DNA of 64,000 bases from Morella rubra (GCA_003952965.2 CM025849.1:13928334-13992333); one strand, 5' to 3'; shown: positions 21,801-35,098, numbered from the stretch's first letter. Numbers and translations are program-made. The notes: generated by a model from the sequence alone, not told the origin.

Positions 21801-23371
21801 TTCAACAAAATCATCATCAGGTTTGTCTCGATGGAAGGCATGCCAACTGAAGAGCTGAAAAGCTTCATTGTGATTCAATTCTTGTGCCTTGTACTGCAAA
21901 TCAACTCCATGCCGATTGAGTAAATGCTTATCTCTTGTTGTTATGATTATTCTACTTCCCAAACCAAACCAATCACATGCTCCGACTAGTTTTTCTAATT
22001 GTTTCGACTCATCCACATCATCAAGAATTAAAAGAACCTTTTTGAAGCAAAGTCTGTTCTTTATCTCACTAATTCCTTGATCCTCGTTATGAACTTTTAA
22101 AGTCGAATCCTCTAAAATCTCATAAAGAAGTTCTTTGTAGATGGGCAATGCCATTCTCTTCTTTTAGAAATTGTTTAATGTCTGCGAGAAAACAACTACC
22201 ATCAAAGTGATAAGCAATCGAGTTGTAGACTGCTTTAGCAAGTGTTGTCTTACCAATCCCACCGATTCCCAAGATCCCTACCATGTGTACCACATCGTGG
22301 CTTTGAATACTCAAAAGTGAAATAATGTCCTGGACACGTGACTCTATTCCAATTGGAAACTTGGCAACGTATAAGCATTTACGACATGTTGATCTTGAAA
22401 CCCGTTGAACGATTTCGTGGATGAATTCAGATTCCTTCCTAGAATACAAAGCATAACATTGATTTAATAAGATACTTAATGGCAATGGTAGGCTAGGACT
22501 AGGGGATAATAAACAGTAGAAATTATTAACAAAATACGTGCGCCCCCTCTTAAGCAAATTCGAGAAGTGAACGGGCTAAAAGAGTTATATAGTTTTTTTT
22601 TTTTCTCGTCTTGGTTGGGACTAATTTCTTCTGTTGTCCATTGAACTTCATAAAGAAATCAGCGCGTTGCTGCCATCTTTAAACCGTCAATTAAAAGGTT
22701 GTTGATGATTTAACGTGATTTTCATGAAATCCAACTCGAAAAGAGTCGTACAGTCAATTTTGGTTCTCTTTACCAATTCATACATAATTTCCTAAACTAG
22801 TGGTACAGTAAAACAAAAATCAATTTTAATGGAGGAACAAGAAGATGTTAGAAATACCTTTCTTTCTTCCAATGGAACCCGGACAAATTGGCTACTTTCG
22901 TTAGGGCTTCCCTCCACCTCTGCACCTTCGCATCATTTTTGAATCTCTTCTCGAGATCGGCAATGCTTTTTCAAAATTCTTTGTTTGCTTCCGTACTTCT
23001 GATGGATCTACTTGGTAAAACACTGGTAGAACCATTTGTTGCTTTGTTTCCATACACTCGAGAATCTTCATCAACTCTTCCAAGCACCATGTGGATGAGG
23101 CATAGTTTTTTGAGAGTACGATGATCGAAATCTTCGACTCTTCGATAGCTTTAAGAAGCGCAGGCGAAATATCATCTCCCTTTCTCAACATGTCGTCAAT
23201 GTAGATCTTGATCCCTCTTTGACGCAAAGCTTTGTCCAAGTGAGCAACAAAAGTGTTTCGAACATCTTCCCCTCTAAAGCTCAAGAATACATCATAAGTC
23301 CAACGTGGGGTACTAAAAGAAGGGGAGAAAGAAGAAGAGGGTCTTTGGACATCCAAGGAGGAGGAAGTCAT
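18833..23371 (-). pseudogene. TIR-NBS-LRR (TNL) receptor gene with C-JID, frame broken
   Basis: The only near-complete TNL here. Exon 1 (22858-23371) is the TIR domain from MTSSSLDVQRPSSS through FLSFRGEDVRNTFVAHLD. Exon 2 (21362-22438) is the NB-ARC, with P-loop GIGGIGKTTLAKAVY, kinase-2 VLLILDDVD, RNBS-B GSRIIITTRDKHLL, GLPLVLTILGS and FLDIACFF. Exon 3 (20581-20860) opens GTNKVEGIVIELPK. Exon 4 (about 19540-20497) holds the LRRs. The last exon (18833-19450) is the post-LRR C-JID (HSWGIVFPGNKIPDCC), ending in an acidic repeat. Frame breaks are one-base changes at about 22961 (TIR end), 22130 and 21790 (NBS), and near 20590, with others in the LRR. TNLs detect pathogen effectors. As written it is a pseudogene, but the breaks look like homopolymer errors. 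Confidence 0.8.
18905..18963 (-). repeat. 9-bp repeat coding an acidic tail in the TNL
   Basis: ATATCTTCA-type units, repeated about six times, translate to EDIEDMEDIEDIENIEN near the receptor's C-terminus. In frame, just before the last 20 residues. Confidence 0.8.
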
Positions 23372-24290
23372 TGTGTAGGTGAATGCCTGAAGGCGAGGCG
23401 AGCTTGATTACTACTTCTTAGAGATAGATGGAGTAACGGCGACTGTCCTTAAAGTTGAATATTTGGAGAAGTCGATATGGTGTTCGTCATACGCAGAAGA
23501 GAGAGAAAGAAGGATGAGCGAGTACTTGGGTCTTGGCAACTTCCTGGAAGAAGACGAGTAATTTGCATAATAAGAAATATTGAAAGAGGTTAATGCATCG
23601 AAGCCGCGAGTGGGCTTCGCTGGCATTGCCTATGCAGCTGGATTACAATTTTTTAAAAGACTCGCGCCGGGAAACGCGCAAAAGACACAAGTGCTAAATA
23701 AAAAAAGAAAGAAGGAAAGGACATTTGAGTCCAAAGCCTAAAAAGTTCACGCGGGTACGATAATCCTTGGGGGACTCGGGGTAGAATTTTTTTACAGGAG
23801 AAGATAAGAGTCCAAAGTCTTAAAAGTTACACAATTTTTTATGCGAGTTTCAATTACTCTGACAATATGGTTGTCTTATAGGACTTAGTGCAGATTGATA
23901 TGTTCCTAACTTGATCGAACAAAACAGTAATCTCATGTTATGAATAGGAATTTATTTCTGTAAAAAATATAAAACATTAAAATTGAACCTGAGAGAGTAG
24001 AAGAAGAACCCACATTTTTTATACAGAATGGAATATTTATAGAACCTAAATCATAAAAAATTCATATTTTTAATCAATATAGGACTAACACAATTTATAC
24101 TCTAACATCCTTTTAAACTCAAAGTGAATAGGCGTGAGTTTGTAATAAGAGCATGTTTAAATAAAGATTCAAACGTGTCAAGTGGTTGGGACTTGGAGTT
24201 TTATTAAAGAAGATTTAGCAAGCGAGACTTTTTGGTGTATTTTGGTGACTCATTTATTTGAATTAGAATTTTTTGTAATTTTTTATTTGA
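23372..24290. repeat. TNL upstream region, third diverged copy
   Basis: Homologous to 335-1220 and 6768-7650 but more diverged and with insertions (about 23640-23880 differs). It carries an LTR-like block at 23936-24107. It probably contains the promoter of the TNL ending at 18833. Confidence 0.6.
23936..24107 (-). repeat. LTR-like repeat, member 5
   Basis: Same TGTTAGAGTATAAATT start (minus strand) and ATAACA end as 855-1047, about 20 bp shorter. Confidence 0.4.
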
Positions 24291-24569
24291 ATTATATGAT
24301 ACAATTTAAAAAAAATAGATATATAATTTATATTATTTGTCAATGTAAAGTTTTAAATAATATAAATATACAATAAAATTCAATTGTATTTATCTCTTTC
24401 TAAATTACACTATATAATTGAGATTACATAAACTCATTTTTTTCTCCAATTGAAGAAAACAAAGTTAAAACTATACGAAGTAGAATCAAAACCATAGGCA
24501 GTTAGAACTAGTTGAATCAAGCCTTCCTGCGGAGAAGTCTGGGAGATCGTGGCTACCACCATTTCCGAG

Positions 24570-24840
24570 TCTCTGAAATCTGGTTATAGTTTTCTTTGTG
24601 TGGACCCCTTTTGGGCAGATTGTGTGAGGCCTGCCGCTTGTGCATGTGGCCATTTTAGTTTGCCCCGATGGTTTGTAACCTTCAAGGCCTACTGAATCGT
24701 GGTCGTCTTTTGCAGTAATGGACCTTTCTGCACCCTGTTAAATGTAATAAGCCTTAGAGGTCCGATTATGTTCAACATCATGTATTTCCTTCCATTATAA
24801 AATGAAACCCACTATTGCTTGGAAAAAAAAAAAATGATTG
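24570..24840. repeat. Retroposon-tail-like segment
   Basis: Similar to 10204-10380: GGACCTTTCTGCACCCTGTTA, then CATGTATTTCCTTCCATTA, then CTTGG and an A run at about 24822-24834, followed by the same TGATTGATACAACAT. Probably a 3' end of the same retroposon family. Confidence 0.4.
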
Positions 24841-24899
24841 ATACAACATAATTGAATCCAGATTCATAAAAGTATGTATGTTATATGTATGTGCATAAA

Positions 24900-25424
24900 A
24901 GTTCATGGAAAATACCCTCAATTTTCAATTTCTTTGTAGGTCATGGATCTCGATAGTAATCAAGAGCATCACAGCGCAAGCGTGGATGATATTCCGCTTT
25001 TGCTACTCTCTTGTGCTTTTTCAAAGTTCAATTCATTTGAATATTTGTCAATATCGATCGAAATCCGTAAAATGCAGTCTCCATCGCAGTGACAGCTGGG
25101 TTGTAGCGTTGAGTACTCAAGCCATACATGATGATCCGAGTCCTATACACTTGTATCGAGTTGTCGTCTTACAAGACGCAGTATGAAACCACTACCCTGG
25201 ATGGTGAGCCGAGGAAAGTGAAGACCTAGTAGGGTTGTAGAAGCGGGAACAGGTCTATTAATGACAACACATACCACAACTCCCACGATCTTATCCACAT
25301 CTGTCATTTCCATTTGTATTTCATATGAACTTGGAGTACTACTCCCATCCTCCTCGCAGAGGCTGAAGCAGCCTGGAATCCTATTTCCTGGAAATACGAT
25401 TCCCCATGAATGGTCTTAGCAATC
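24900..25424 (-). pseudogene. TNL 3' end (C-JID), cut by the scaffold gap
   Basis: A second copy of the post-LRR C-JID exon, homologous to 18833-19450. It starts after an acceptor near 25425 and reads DHSWGIVFPGNRIPGCFSL and EIQMEMTDVDKIVGVVVCVV. The conserved Tyr codon before DHSWG is TAA, a stop. Further phase changes occur downstream. Sequence 5' of the exon (to 25522) matches the intron before the C-JID of the other TNL, so the LRR, NBS and TIR of this gene would lie in or beyond the gap. Confidence 0.7.
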
Positions 25425-25522
25425 CTGTAATTAAATGAATATCATCGCTTCTTTTCTTTTCTTTTTTTATCGAAATATTATCTATTAGTCAAGGCACACA
25501 CTAATGCAAACATGAGTGCGCA

Positions 25523-26522
25523 NNNNNNNNNNNNNNNNNNNNNNNNNNNNNNNNNNNNNNNNNNNNNNNNNNNNNNNNNNNNNNNNNNNNNNNNNNNNNN
25601 NNNNNNNNNNNNNNNNNNNNNNNNNNNNNNNNNNNNNNNNNNNNNNNNNNNNNNNNNNNNNNNNNNNNNNNNNNNNNNNNNNNNNNNNNNNNNNNNNNNN
25701 NNNNNNNNNNNNNNNNNNNNNNNNNNNNNNNNNNNNNNNNNNNNNNNNNNNNNNNNNNNNNNNNNNNNNNNNNNNNNNNNNNNNNNNNNNNNNNNNNNNN
25801 NNNNNNNNNNNNNNNNNNNNNNNNNNNNNNNNNNNNNNNNNNNNNNNNNNNNNNNNNNNNNNNNNNNNNNNNNNNNNNNNNNNNNNNNNNNNNNNNNNNN
25901 NNNNNNNNNNNNNNNNNNNNNNNNNNNNNNNNNNNNNNNNNNNNNNNNNNNNNNNNNNNNNNNNNNNNNNNNNNNNNNNNNNNNNNNNNNNNNNNNNNNN
26001 NNNNNNNNNNNNNNNNNNNNNNNNNNNNNNNNNNNNNNNNNNNNNNNNNNNNNNNNNNNNNNNNNNNNNNNNNNNNNNNNNNNNNNNNNNNNNNNNNNNN
26101 NNNNNNNNNNNNNNNNNNNNNNNNNNNNNNNNNNNNNNNNNNNNNNNNNNNNNNNNNNNNNNNNNNNNNNNNNNNNNNNNNNNNNNNNNNNNNNNNNNNN
26201 NNNNNNNNNNNNNNNNNNNNNNNNNNNNNNNNNNNNNNNNNNNNNNNNNNNNNNNNNNNNNNNNNNNNNNNNNNNNNNNNNNNNNNNNNNNNNNNNNNNN
26301 NNNNNNNNNNNNNNNNNNNNNNNNNNNNNNNNNNNNNNNNNNNNNNNNNNNNNNNNNNNNNNNNNNNNNNNNNNNNNNNNNNNNNNNNNNNNNNNNNNNN
26401 NNNNNNNNNNNNNNNNNNNNNNNNNNNNNNNNNNNNNNNNNNNNNNNNNNNNNNNNNNNNNNNNNNNNNNNNNNNNNNNNNNNNNNNNNNNNNNNNNNNN
26501 NNNNNNNNNNNNNNNNNNNNNN
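25523..26522. other. Assembly gap of exactly 1000 N
   Basis: Every base is N and the length is a round 1000, so the true distance is unknown. Open frames reported across it are artefacts. Confidence 1.
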
Positions 26523-26702
26523 GACCAGGATGCAACCCATATGGGTAATCTGATCCAATAGCTCGAGGAATTATGGCTGAGAACATGAGCAAGACATCAC
26601 CTGTAGACCGCGCAACGGCTGCTTATTAATAATTGACGACAGGTACCTAGAAGTGGAGGAGAATTTCTGTCGTCAAAAACTGTTCTTTGTGGTGAGCCAG
26701 AA

Positions 26703-29700
26703 CTACATTATCTCTACCACCGCTCGGCTGAGGATTTTTCCCTGGTTGAGATCCTGGAATGCTTGGCCTGCCTCCTCGAATTTGTATTTTCTAGAAACAG
26801 CATTGGAGAGATTGAAGATACCAGACTCTGCCAGTCTGACTAACTTGGGAAGATCTTGCCTTGCCCTTGCTCCATACGAGCCAATTACTTGAATCTGCTC
26901 CATGAAATCATTAAAAAAAAAAAAATTAGTTGTTGGAACACAACAAATCTGAATCATGCTCAGCCGGCAAAGGCAAATGTAAAACTATTACAGACGAAAC
27001 TTATTGGCACATGCAGTGCTGCAGGTAAACCAGCTGAAAATGGTATGGCGTGTTTTTTTCTAGTCCATCAGGTTTACTGTTTCATCTAGGATGATCTTAT
27101 TACATTGAGAAACAAGTAATAAGAAGGATTTTTCTTCCCGTAAAAATGAGGAGCCACCCTTTTGCTACAGCTTATAAAACAACTTACTTTTTTTATTGCT
27201 CATAGTCGGGCTAAAGGAGAGCAGGGGGATGGTTAGTGTGTAGGGTTATAGGTTAGCTTTTTTATCATGAAAACATATCAAGCACCAGGGCTACTTTAGT
27301 GACTAGGCTCACATCTTAAGAAGTATTCGTGCTAATTATGGTATTACAATCCTCTAATCTCAACCCACCCAAACAGGCCTTAATTTCTATTCATTGGAGT
27401 GGACCTGGTAACCCAAACCACAATAAAACAAACCCAATAAGTCATCTGAATGTGTAATCTTCGAGGATGACCAAAAATTCAAGTGATAAAATATTTGCTT
27501 TTTCATATAACTTCAGTAGGTCAAATCTCTCCAAGATGGATAAAAAAACATGGGTTTTCTGTGCACTTAAATTTATTGGACTGGGGACTAACAAAATCTA
27601 TATTGTTGTCGATGGAGATATTGATAGCACCATTCATGGCTAAACTAATAACCAGATGAAAAAATAAATAACATCTAGATCGAGGTACGTGTTTTTCCCC
27701 AAGGGGAATCAACAATTTCAAGTTTGTCCTGTTAGAATTTAGGGTGTCAAATTGACCCTTGTGTTTTCTCAAAACGATATGTTTTTGGTCTTGTTCACTT
27801 TTTTTTTTTTTAAGTAAGCCAATCTTATTAATAGGAAAAAACAAGAAAAAACAACGAACACATTTTTGGTCTTGTTCACTTGCACCACTAGAAAGCCTAA
27901 GTAGTAACTAGCGATGGTCAACAATGTGGCTCACTAATTTAAGACCAAGATGACATTTTAAGAACAGACGGGGAACAATTTGACCCAAGAAAATTTTAAG
28001 GGACAAACTTGAATTGGGATCATTTTTCAGAAACAAAACATATTCGCTAACAAAAATCTCTTGAATGCAGAGTACGTACCTTTCTACGAACAAGACGGTT
28101 TATGTCGACCTCCCCCATAGCACCGGATGGTGTCAGCCCAATCATTACAGCTTTTCCACCGTCTCTCACACTATTGAAACACTGTAAAAATGTCTGTGGT
28201 TTTCCCAAGGCTTCCACAGCAATGTCCACACCCCGTCCCCCAGTTATGTCCTGTTCAAAACAAGTGAATAACTAGGTAAACAGCCAGTCCATAACTTTAG
28301 AAAGAATAAAGAGTTTCTGAATATGTGTACTACTTTCATGGACTAATTAATACTCATAGTCCATGTTGCCTAAAATTTGGTGAATCTTTATTGACATAAC
28401 CCTCTTTATAAAGGCTATTTTGTGTAAAAATGCAGAAAAAAAAAATTAACCAAGAAAGAAATTTATCACTTTGACAGATCATGACTTTGAGAAAGCGTTT
28501 AAATGGCATAAAAAATGTTACCTAGAGATTGAACCTACTAACAAGACTCCTAGGCATCATATGTTAGATATATAGTACAAAAAACAATAGCTCGAATAAT
28601 TGTGCAATGCCAGCCAGTTTTGGACATATATTTTCCATGGCACATTGTTCTAGACCATACCCTTTCCATTTCCAAGCTGTTTTTTTTTTTTTTGTTCATT
28701 TTTTTTTTCATTTTCTGATTGATGACCCTCTTCCCTTAATTTTACTGACGTGTAAATGAAGATTGAACAATATCACGGGAGTAACTTGATTAATGAACTG
28801 AGCAAGTATCTGAAAACACGCTCCACTTGAAAAGGTGCATACAGTGCCCAAAACAAGAGAGATAGACAGGGAGAAACGGCAGCATAAGGAAAGGCCAGGG
28901 CTGCAAAAGTCTGAACACGGAAAACATACAAACGGAGTTCTTGGGTCTCCTCAATCATGAGGGAAAAATCACATAAGATATAGATATATCACTTTGGAAA
29001 ATGGAAAAAACAAATGACTAAGCACATATAGTTGCTTTCACACGTCTCATAGGACATTCAGTTGACACATTGTAGAGACAAAGCATAACTACAATTGAAA
29101 ACAATAGAATTCATCAAGAGAAAGTACAAATAAAATTGAAGATATCCTGATGGAAATTTTAAGGTGACACCAATGACTTTACACAAAAAATGTAGGAGAA
29201 AAATTGTTTGGCAACGTTGCTTCCATCCCAAAACTTCAGCTGAAAATGATAAAAATACGTACTCTTATCTTTTCAATGGCATCTTCTTGAGTTGCATTTA
29301 TTGTATGAGTGGCACCTAATGACTTGGCTTTCAGCAGCTTCTCATCCTGAACATCCACTGCAATTATATCAGAAGCACCAAAGGCTCTTGCTATCTGCAA
29401 ACAACTGAAGCAGGTGATCTAGTCAAAATAATGTTAAAGAGAGTCCTGTTAAACTGGATCAGCCCGGTTGTACCACGCATTCCAATATTGATAAGCACAT
29501 TAATGCCAATGTGGAAAAGGGATGCCATTGCTATCTTTTGTCTTCATCAATTCTAGTTCTATCCTGTGGGGTCCACATGCAGCAATGGATCAGAACAAGT
29601 CTTTCGTGATTTAGAAAAGTTCAGCACGGATACAATTTTGAAATTGATTCAGTGCTTTACCGACCACTAATGTCCTAGTGGATACAGTTTTGAACTCTTC

Positions 29701-32700
29701 CAAGAGCTACGTTCCTGGTCTTTAATAGGTATCAGGTGGCCCACACCTGCTGTCATCCCATGAGTTTGATGTGAATCTTAAGGAATGCAAAAGATAAACA
29801 TTTCAATGCAAAGTCAACTAGGATAGAAGGAGTTCAGCCCTGAGTCCCTGACATATTGAATAAAGAAAAGGCTCAAATTCCCACCAGCCTAAAAAATTAC
29901 TGTAGAATTGCTCCTTTCTTGCTACTTAACCACTATTTCCATATGGGAACTACTTAATAGACTTGCAATAATTTCTATGCAGCCTAATAACTTGATAAAA
30001 GAGAAGTAAAAACAGCTAAAGGTCAATACTCATGAACAACATACATCTCAGTGTGAATATGGCGGTGCTATTCTTGCCGTCAAAAAATCTTTTCAAATTC
30101 CTTTTCCTCTTTCTAATATCATGAAATAGACATAATATGCTGGTTAAAACCTTCAACCCATTACCGCAAAATTTCTCTCCCTCTTTATTTGTACTTGAAT
30201 GATTCTAAACTTTCTCTTGCACATCAAAAGCAACCACAGTACGCCTTGCCAGACCAATTGTCATCACGAACCCAACATCTGACTGAACACCGTGCAGGTT
30301 TTAGCATTATTGCTTGCCTATAATGACTACTTTCACCTCAAACTATATGAATATTCATTTGCTTGTATCATGGATCAGCCAGGTCAGCTCTTTTCTTGTA
30401 TGTTATGCCCCCTTACCCGACCAGCCTAGGCATAATAAGAATATTAATTAAAACAGTAACAAAAAAAAAAGTTACAGAAAATTTTCTTTGGCTAGTTCTA
30501 ACCTAAGATCATCAATAAAAAGCTTAATGTACAGCTCAATATGTGGAAAGCCCAGTAAGGCTTTGTTTGCCTTTTAATACAGTCGAGGAATATTGCAAGC
30601 ATCAAACAGGAAAATCTTTTCATACTTCTATTGTCTTTTTTCTTTCTGAGATGGAAAAGAAAAAAATTATAAACAAAGAAAATTCCAAGGCTCAATTGGA
30701 TAAGAATTATACATAGACCTCAGCCCAAATAAAGGCACTGCAGACATAGAGCAAATCTACCTGAGAAGCCCAAAAAATGAAAAATAAGAAGAATTTGATC
30801 TAGTATGCACTGATAACCAGGAATAAAAAGCAATCTAGGAAGCACCATCTGAGTCTATGGAAAGGAATCTCAAATTCCTTGAAATTTATAACTGAGTCAG
30901 GTAGTCAGTATAACAATCACCGCGTTTTAGGGTGTGTATCACCATTTCTATGTTTTACAGGACAACTTTTTTTCTTCTTTTTTATTTTAATGAGAAAAAG
31001 GTTCCAGATACAAGTGAAAAATATATAGAATCTATGGGAGAAAATTTATTTGTTAATCTCCAAACCCAAGGACATGAAGGAAATGAGGCCATATAAGCAT
31101 TTTAAAATGACAGATGGTGCTCTAGCCACCACTAAGCTTCAGTTGGCGAACATAATCAAACTTCTAATTTGGTAGAATGCTTTTAAATCTTATGTTGAGG
31201 ACCCGGCTCCAGATTTAACAACAAGCCACCATTCTACACAATCACAATCTCCAAATTGAGAATCTAGGGTTTATAAGATTTGGGGATTTGGTTTATCTTA
31301 TCATGCAAGAATTTCTCCGCAAGGTTCCATAATCAATTGCTATATACATTTTGCTCCTTGATTGTTATTTAAAAGGAAAAATTACACTTTGCACCCTCTA
31401 ATTTCCACATTGTTTGCAATTTTCATCAAACTCCAAAATTTGACACATTACGCCCCAAAGTAATAATAGGATTACACTCTGCACCCCATGTTACAATTTG
31501 ACATTCATTACACGAGACCCATTTTTCATTGATTTTAACAGTGAGATATTAACATGAAGTGCAAAGTGTAAACTTATTAATAGTTGTTGATGCAATGTGT
31601 CAAGTTTGGTAGTTTGGAGTGCAAATCGTAAAAAATATGGTAGTAAGAAGGGGCAAAAGTGTTATTTTCTCAATTTAACAAGTGGAGCAAGACACCTTTT
31701 ACTTAATAAATTGTACAAACTGACTGGTCCAATGGGTTATACAGGGTAACTAATTATAACCAATGAGTATAATTTCAACACCTGCAAACCAATCTTTCAA
31801 AGAAAGTTCACCTTGAACCAACACCCCCAACTCCAATCACAGCCACAGAATCCCCAGGGCGCACCTCAGCTGCATGGGCCATGGCGCCATAAGCAGTAAA
31901 AACTGCACAACCTAAAATAGCAGACTCTGTGTATGGCAATGAGTTTGGTAGAATAGATAATGCATGTGCTGGGACAACACAATATTCGGCAAGGCCTCCC
32001 ATACTGTACATGAACACTGGTTTACCTGGACAATATAGAAATTCTTAGATTACTTATGTGATATCCTAAAATCCATATGGAGTGCAAGATGAGAAGAAAT
32101 AAGACTTGAGTTTTATATGAGCCAAGTCTCACATTGGAACCTTAAAGAGTAGAACTGAGTTCTATAATGATATCAATGAGTTTAATAAAGCAATATCGAC
32201 TAGTCCTTTTGGAGTTAAAAGTGCAAATGTAGCTAGCACTTTCTTGAGCCATCGTAGGATGGAATCAAGGCAGGTCTAGCAACCGCCAATGCGGGCTTGG
32301 TGTGCCTTCATGAAGAAATTAGGAGCAGCAAGTCTGAATCCCACATGGAGTGAGAGAGAAGAAGGAATAAGATTTCAGCATTATAATCATTCCAAAAGAC
32401 TTCAAAAAACAACATTGACTAATTCTTTTGAGGCTAAAAGTGCATGTGCAGCTATCCCTTTGAATGTTACAATTTAATAATGATTTACACATTCCATTTC
32501 GTTTAGCCCGGAGTTTTCTTCTTCTTTTTTTCCATGAAACCTATAGATTTTTTTCAATCCAGAGGAAACAACTATGAATAAATGACAGAGTCTCCAAAAC
32601 TAATCATTTCCACTAGTGAAAACCAACAATATTGTAGTACGCCTGCTTACTTAGACTTACTTTCACAATTCGGCTGCTCGTACTAATATGGAGTGTTTAA

Positions 32701-34906
32701 AATGACATCAGTAAATCAATATCAAGGGAAGAAAGGGAGTACATCTAGAAGGAAACAAGATGTTGATGGTGATGAAGATCCATGGCATGTACTGGCAATA
32801 TATGTAGGTATGATCGCCCATAAAAAGACACCACAATACTGGAAATTGAGTCCCATAAGGTGCCAATAAGTGTATGAATTATCAAACATAGAGTTCACTC
32901 TATTATGACATCTAGATATTAAACAAGGCATAATATAGAACAGTAAAGTATGTCTCAAGCAGATAAAGTATGTCTCAAGCAGATATATAGCATATTCTAA
33001 AAACATCTTTCAAAAAGAAAAAACTAGAGATAACCTATAGCAAACAGCCATGAGCAAAAAATAGATAAGACATGCTTAATTTTAAGCTTTGGAAAAGTGA
33101 TGCATCAAAAGCATAATTACCATTGCTGCGAAGGAACAGTCGAGTTTCACCGTCATAGAGAGTTCCTTTGGCTCGGTTATAGGCAAAGAAAGCCTCACAT
33201 AAATCGTCGTGGCCCTTAATTCAATTATGTTGATATTCACATCAAATAATGTGCTACATAATATTCTTCAAGGAGTATGTCAATAATTACAGCAGTCACA
33301 ACAACAGTTTTATCAGCATGAAAGATTACAAATGAAAATTTGGAGAAGGAAAGAGTAGATTCTCGAAGTAATGTTACCTTTGAACAGAAGAGACAATTAC
33401 CACAAGGCATGATGAAAGCTCCCACAACATGGGATCCAACTGGATATCTGAAAATCCAAGAAGACATAACTAATAATCGATGTTGCCTGCTATCTACTTC
33501 AACCAAAATGACAAATTTTTTTTAGGACTTCAAGTAAAAAACACTTCTCTGCAGCATAAGGGGCCCTGTAATATATTCAGATTCCTGCACCTCTCTATTA
33601 TTTTGTTGTCTGTAAGTGACGCATGTTCTACAACTTCACCAGTTATCTCATGCCCCACAACGCAAGGACTCGAAAATGGAAGTTCGCCTTTCATAACATG
33701 GAGATCAGAGTGGCAGACTCCACAGGCTGCATTCAGATATACACTATCATTTGCCATTGCAGAATAACCATATAGATGCCATAAATTCAGTCACATGTCG
33801 CCTAAAACTAAAAAGCCAACAATAGCCATACCTAATTCTGAGTCGGTATCAATTCACAGAGCCTCGGAAATGCTTATAAGTGGTAGAACAGTTATCAACT
33901 ACATTCACCTTAGTTCAAGATCTCTGGATAGATGTCTGCCTAGAGTTTAGACATTCGTGTAGTAAGAGTCTATCTATAGAATCTCACCATTCACAGACAG
34001 AACCAACCTATCTTCCAAGGAGGTTGGCTTGCAAAGATTTGCTCGATGTCTTAAAGTTATATCGACAACATCTATGTTGATTTTGTGAGAGCCTAAACAG
34101 AGGATTGAATGGATTGCAATTTTGAGACACTCGTGTAGTAATAAATGGCCTATTTCTCCCGACTCTACGACCAAAGAAAATGATTGCGAAATAAAGAAGT
34201 AAAGAAACAAGTAAATTTTGTATATAGAAGAACTCCACCCGCGCGATGAATGTTTTTGCTTCCTCAGTTGCTGAAATCACAGACAATTTTACCAGTTCAA
34301 ATCACAATCAGTCCACTTTACCAGACTTTTCCCCACGAACCAAAAGAAGCTAAACAGAAGATCTGATCGACTGGTCTCTCGTCCCACTCCTAATTTATTA
34401 TCAAAACACAAAGAAAATATCGGTTTCTTGGCAGAGAGGAGGAAGAGGTCATGATCATCCAATTTTATGGTTCGCATTTTAGTAGGATCAGTTCAGTGGA
34501 GTATTGGAAAATCCAAACAACTCAAAACAAAAGCGAATGCAAAAATAAAATAACATGTCCAGCGCTGAAGCATGAGGAAAATACCCTTGGTCTTGATGAG
34601 AACTTCACCGGCCTTGGGGCGAGGCATGCGGAATTCTTCGATGGTAAGGGGCTTATTGGGTTCCCAAAACACAGCTGCGCGCATGTACGAAGGCAATCCC
34701 ACTCCGCCGAGTGAGCCCGAGTTAGAATAACTACGGTAGGAACTAAGACCACGGCCGCCACCATTCCCCAGAGTCTTGTGGTGGCTGTCGTCGTCCTTTA
34801 CGTTAGAGATGGTACGGTGGGTCACGAATCCATTACCTAAGCACCAAGAAGATCTCGAGGTGCGGGCCTCGGTGATGGCTCTGCGAATCATAGGACTAAA
34901 TGCCAT
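26703..34906 (-). CDS. Zinc-dependent alcohol dehydrogenase, organelle-targeted (446 aa, 8 exons)
   Basis: Medium-chain dehydrogenase/reductase that would interconvert alcohols and aldehydes or ketones with NAD(P). Exons (minus): 34585-34906, 33591-33726, 33378-33447, 33121-33214, 31812-32025, 29263-29404, 28080-28250, 26703-26894. All junctions are GT-AG, and the total of 1341 bp is an exact frame. Residues 1-70 are Ser/Arg/Gly-rich, like a mitochondrial or plastid presequence. Then come the catalytic zinc motif ACGVCHSDLH, GHEITGEVV, the structural-zinc cysteines CGNCLFCSKGHDDLC, the Rossmann turn GVGGVGSS, and a C-terminal domain ending SRAVVEIM. It resembles Arabidopsis At5g63620 (recalled, not searched); the substrate is not evident. 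No frame break. Divergent from the TOL gene, about 5 kb between the starts of sequence. Confidence 0.9.
27782..27881 (-). mobile_element. Tiny 3'-end retroposon with 19-bp target duplication, in ADH intron 7
   Basis: TTTTTGGTCTTGTTCACTT occurs perfectly at 27782-27800 and 27863-27881. The 62 bp between them read on the minus strand as a short unique piece ending in GGCTTACTT plus an A tail (the T run at about 27801-27811). A long target duplication and an A tail mark an L1-type insertion truncated to its last bases. Confidence 0.8.
31374..31675. mobile_element. Inverted-repeat MITE in ADH intron 5
   Basis: The left end AAAAATTACACTTTGCACCC pairs with the right end GGGGCAAAAGTGTTATTTTC. Internal segments such as GCACCCCATGTTACA are also near-palindromic partners across the element. 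No coding capacity; target duplication unclear. Confidence 0.55.
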
Positions 34907-35090
34907 TTGGTTTGTCCAGAAGAAAGGTTGATGGACTTGACGTGAAGGTAGGGATGTGTGCTCAATCTGTTTTGACTACTGAGGGGTTGAACTCCGGATA
35001 TCGACTACCCAACATCCAATCAACCTACGAATAAAATAAGTCAAAAAGGAAAGTACCCAAGACCTATCTCATTGGACTGTCGGAGTTAGA
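34907..35090 (-). promoter_or_regulatory. 5' flank of the alcohol dehydrogenase
   Basis: Short sequence between the ADH start codon and the inverted-repeat element at about 35099. The leader and core promoter should lie here or be spread into the element. I see no clear TATA box. Confidence 0.35.
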
Positions 35091-35098
35091 TGAATTAG

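Noticed and set aside
25485..26592. Four open frames of about 350 codons
   Set aside because: They are made of N translated as X across the scaffold gap.
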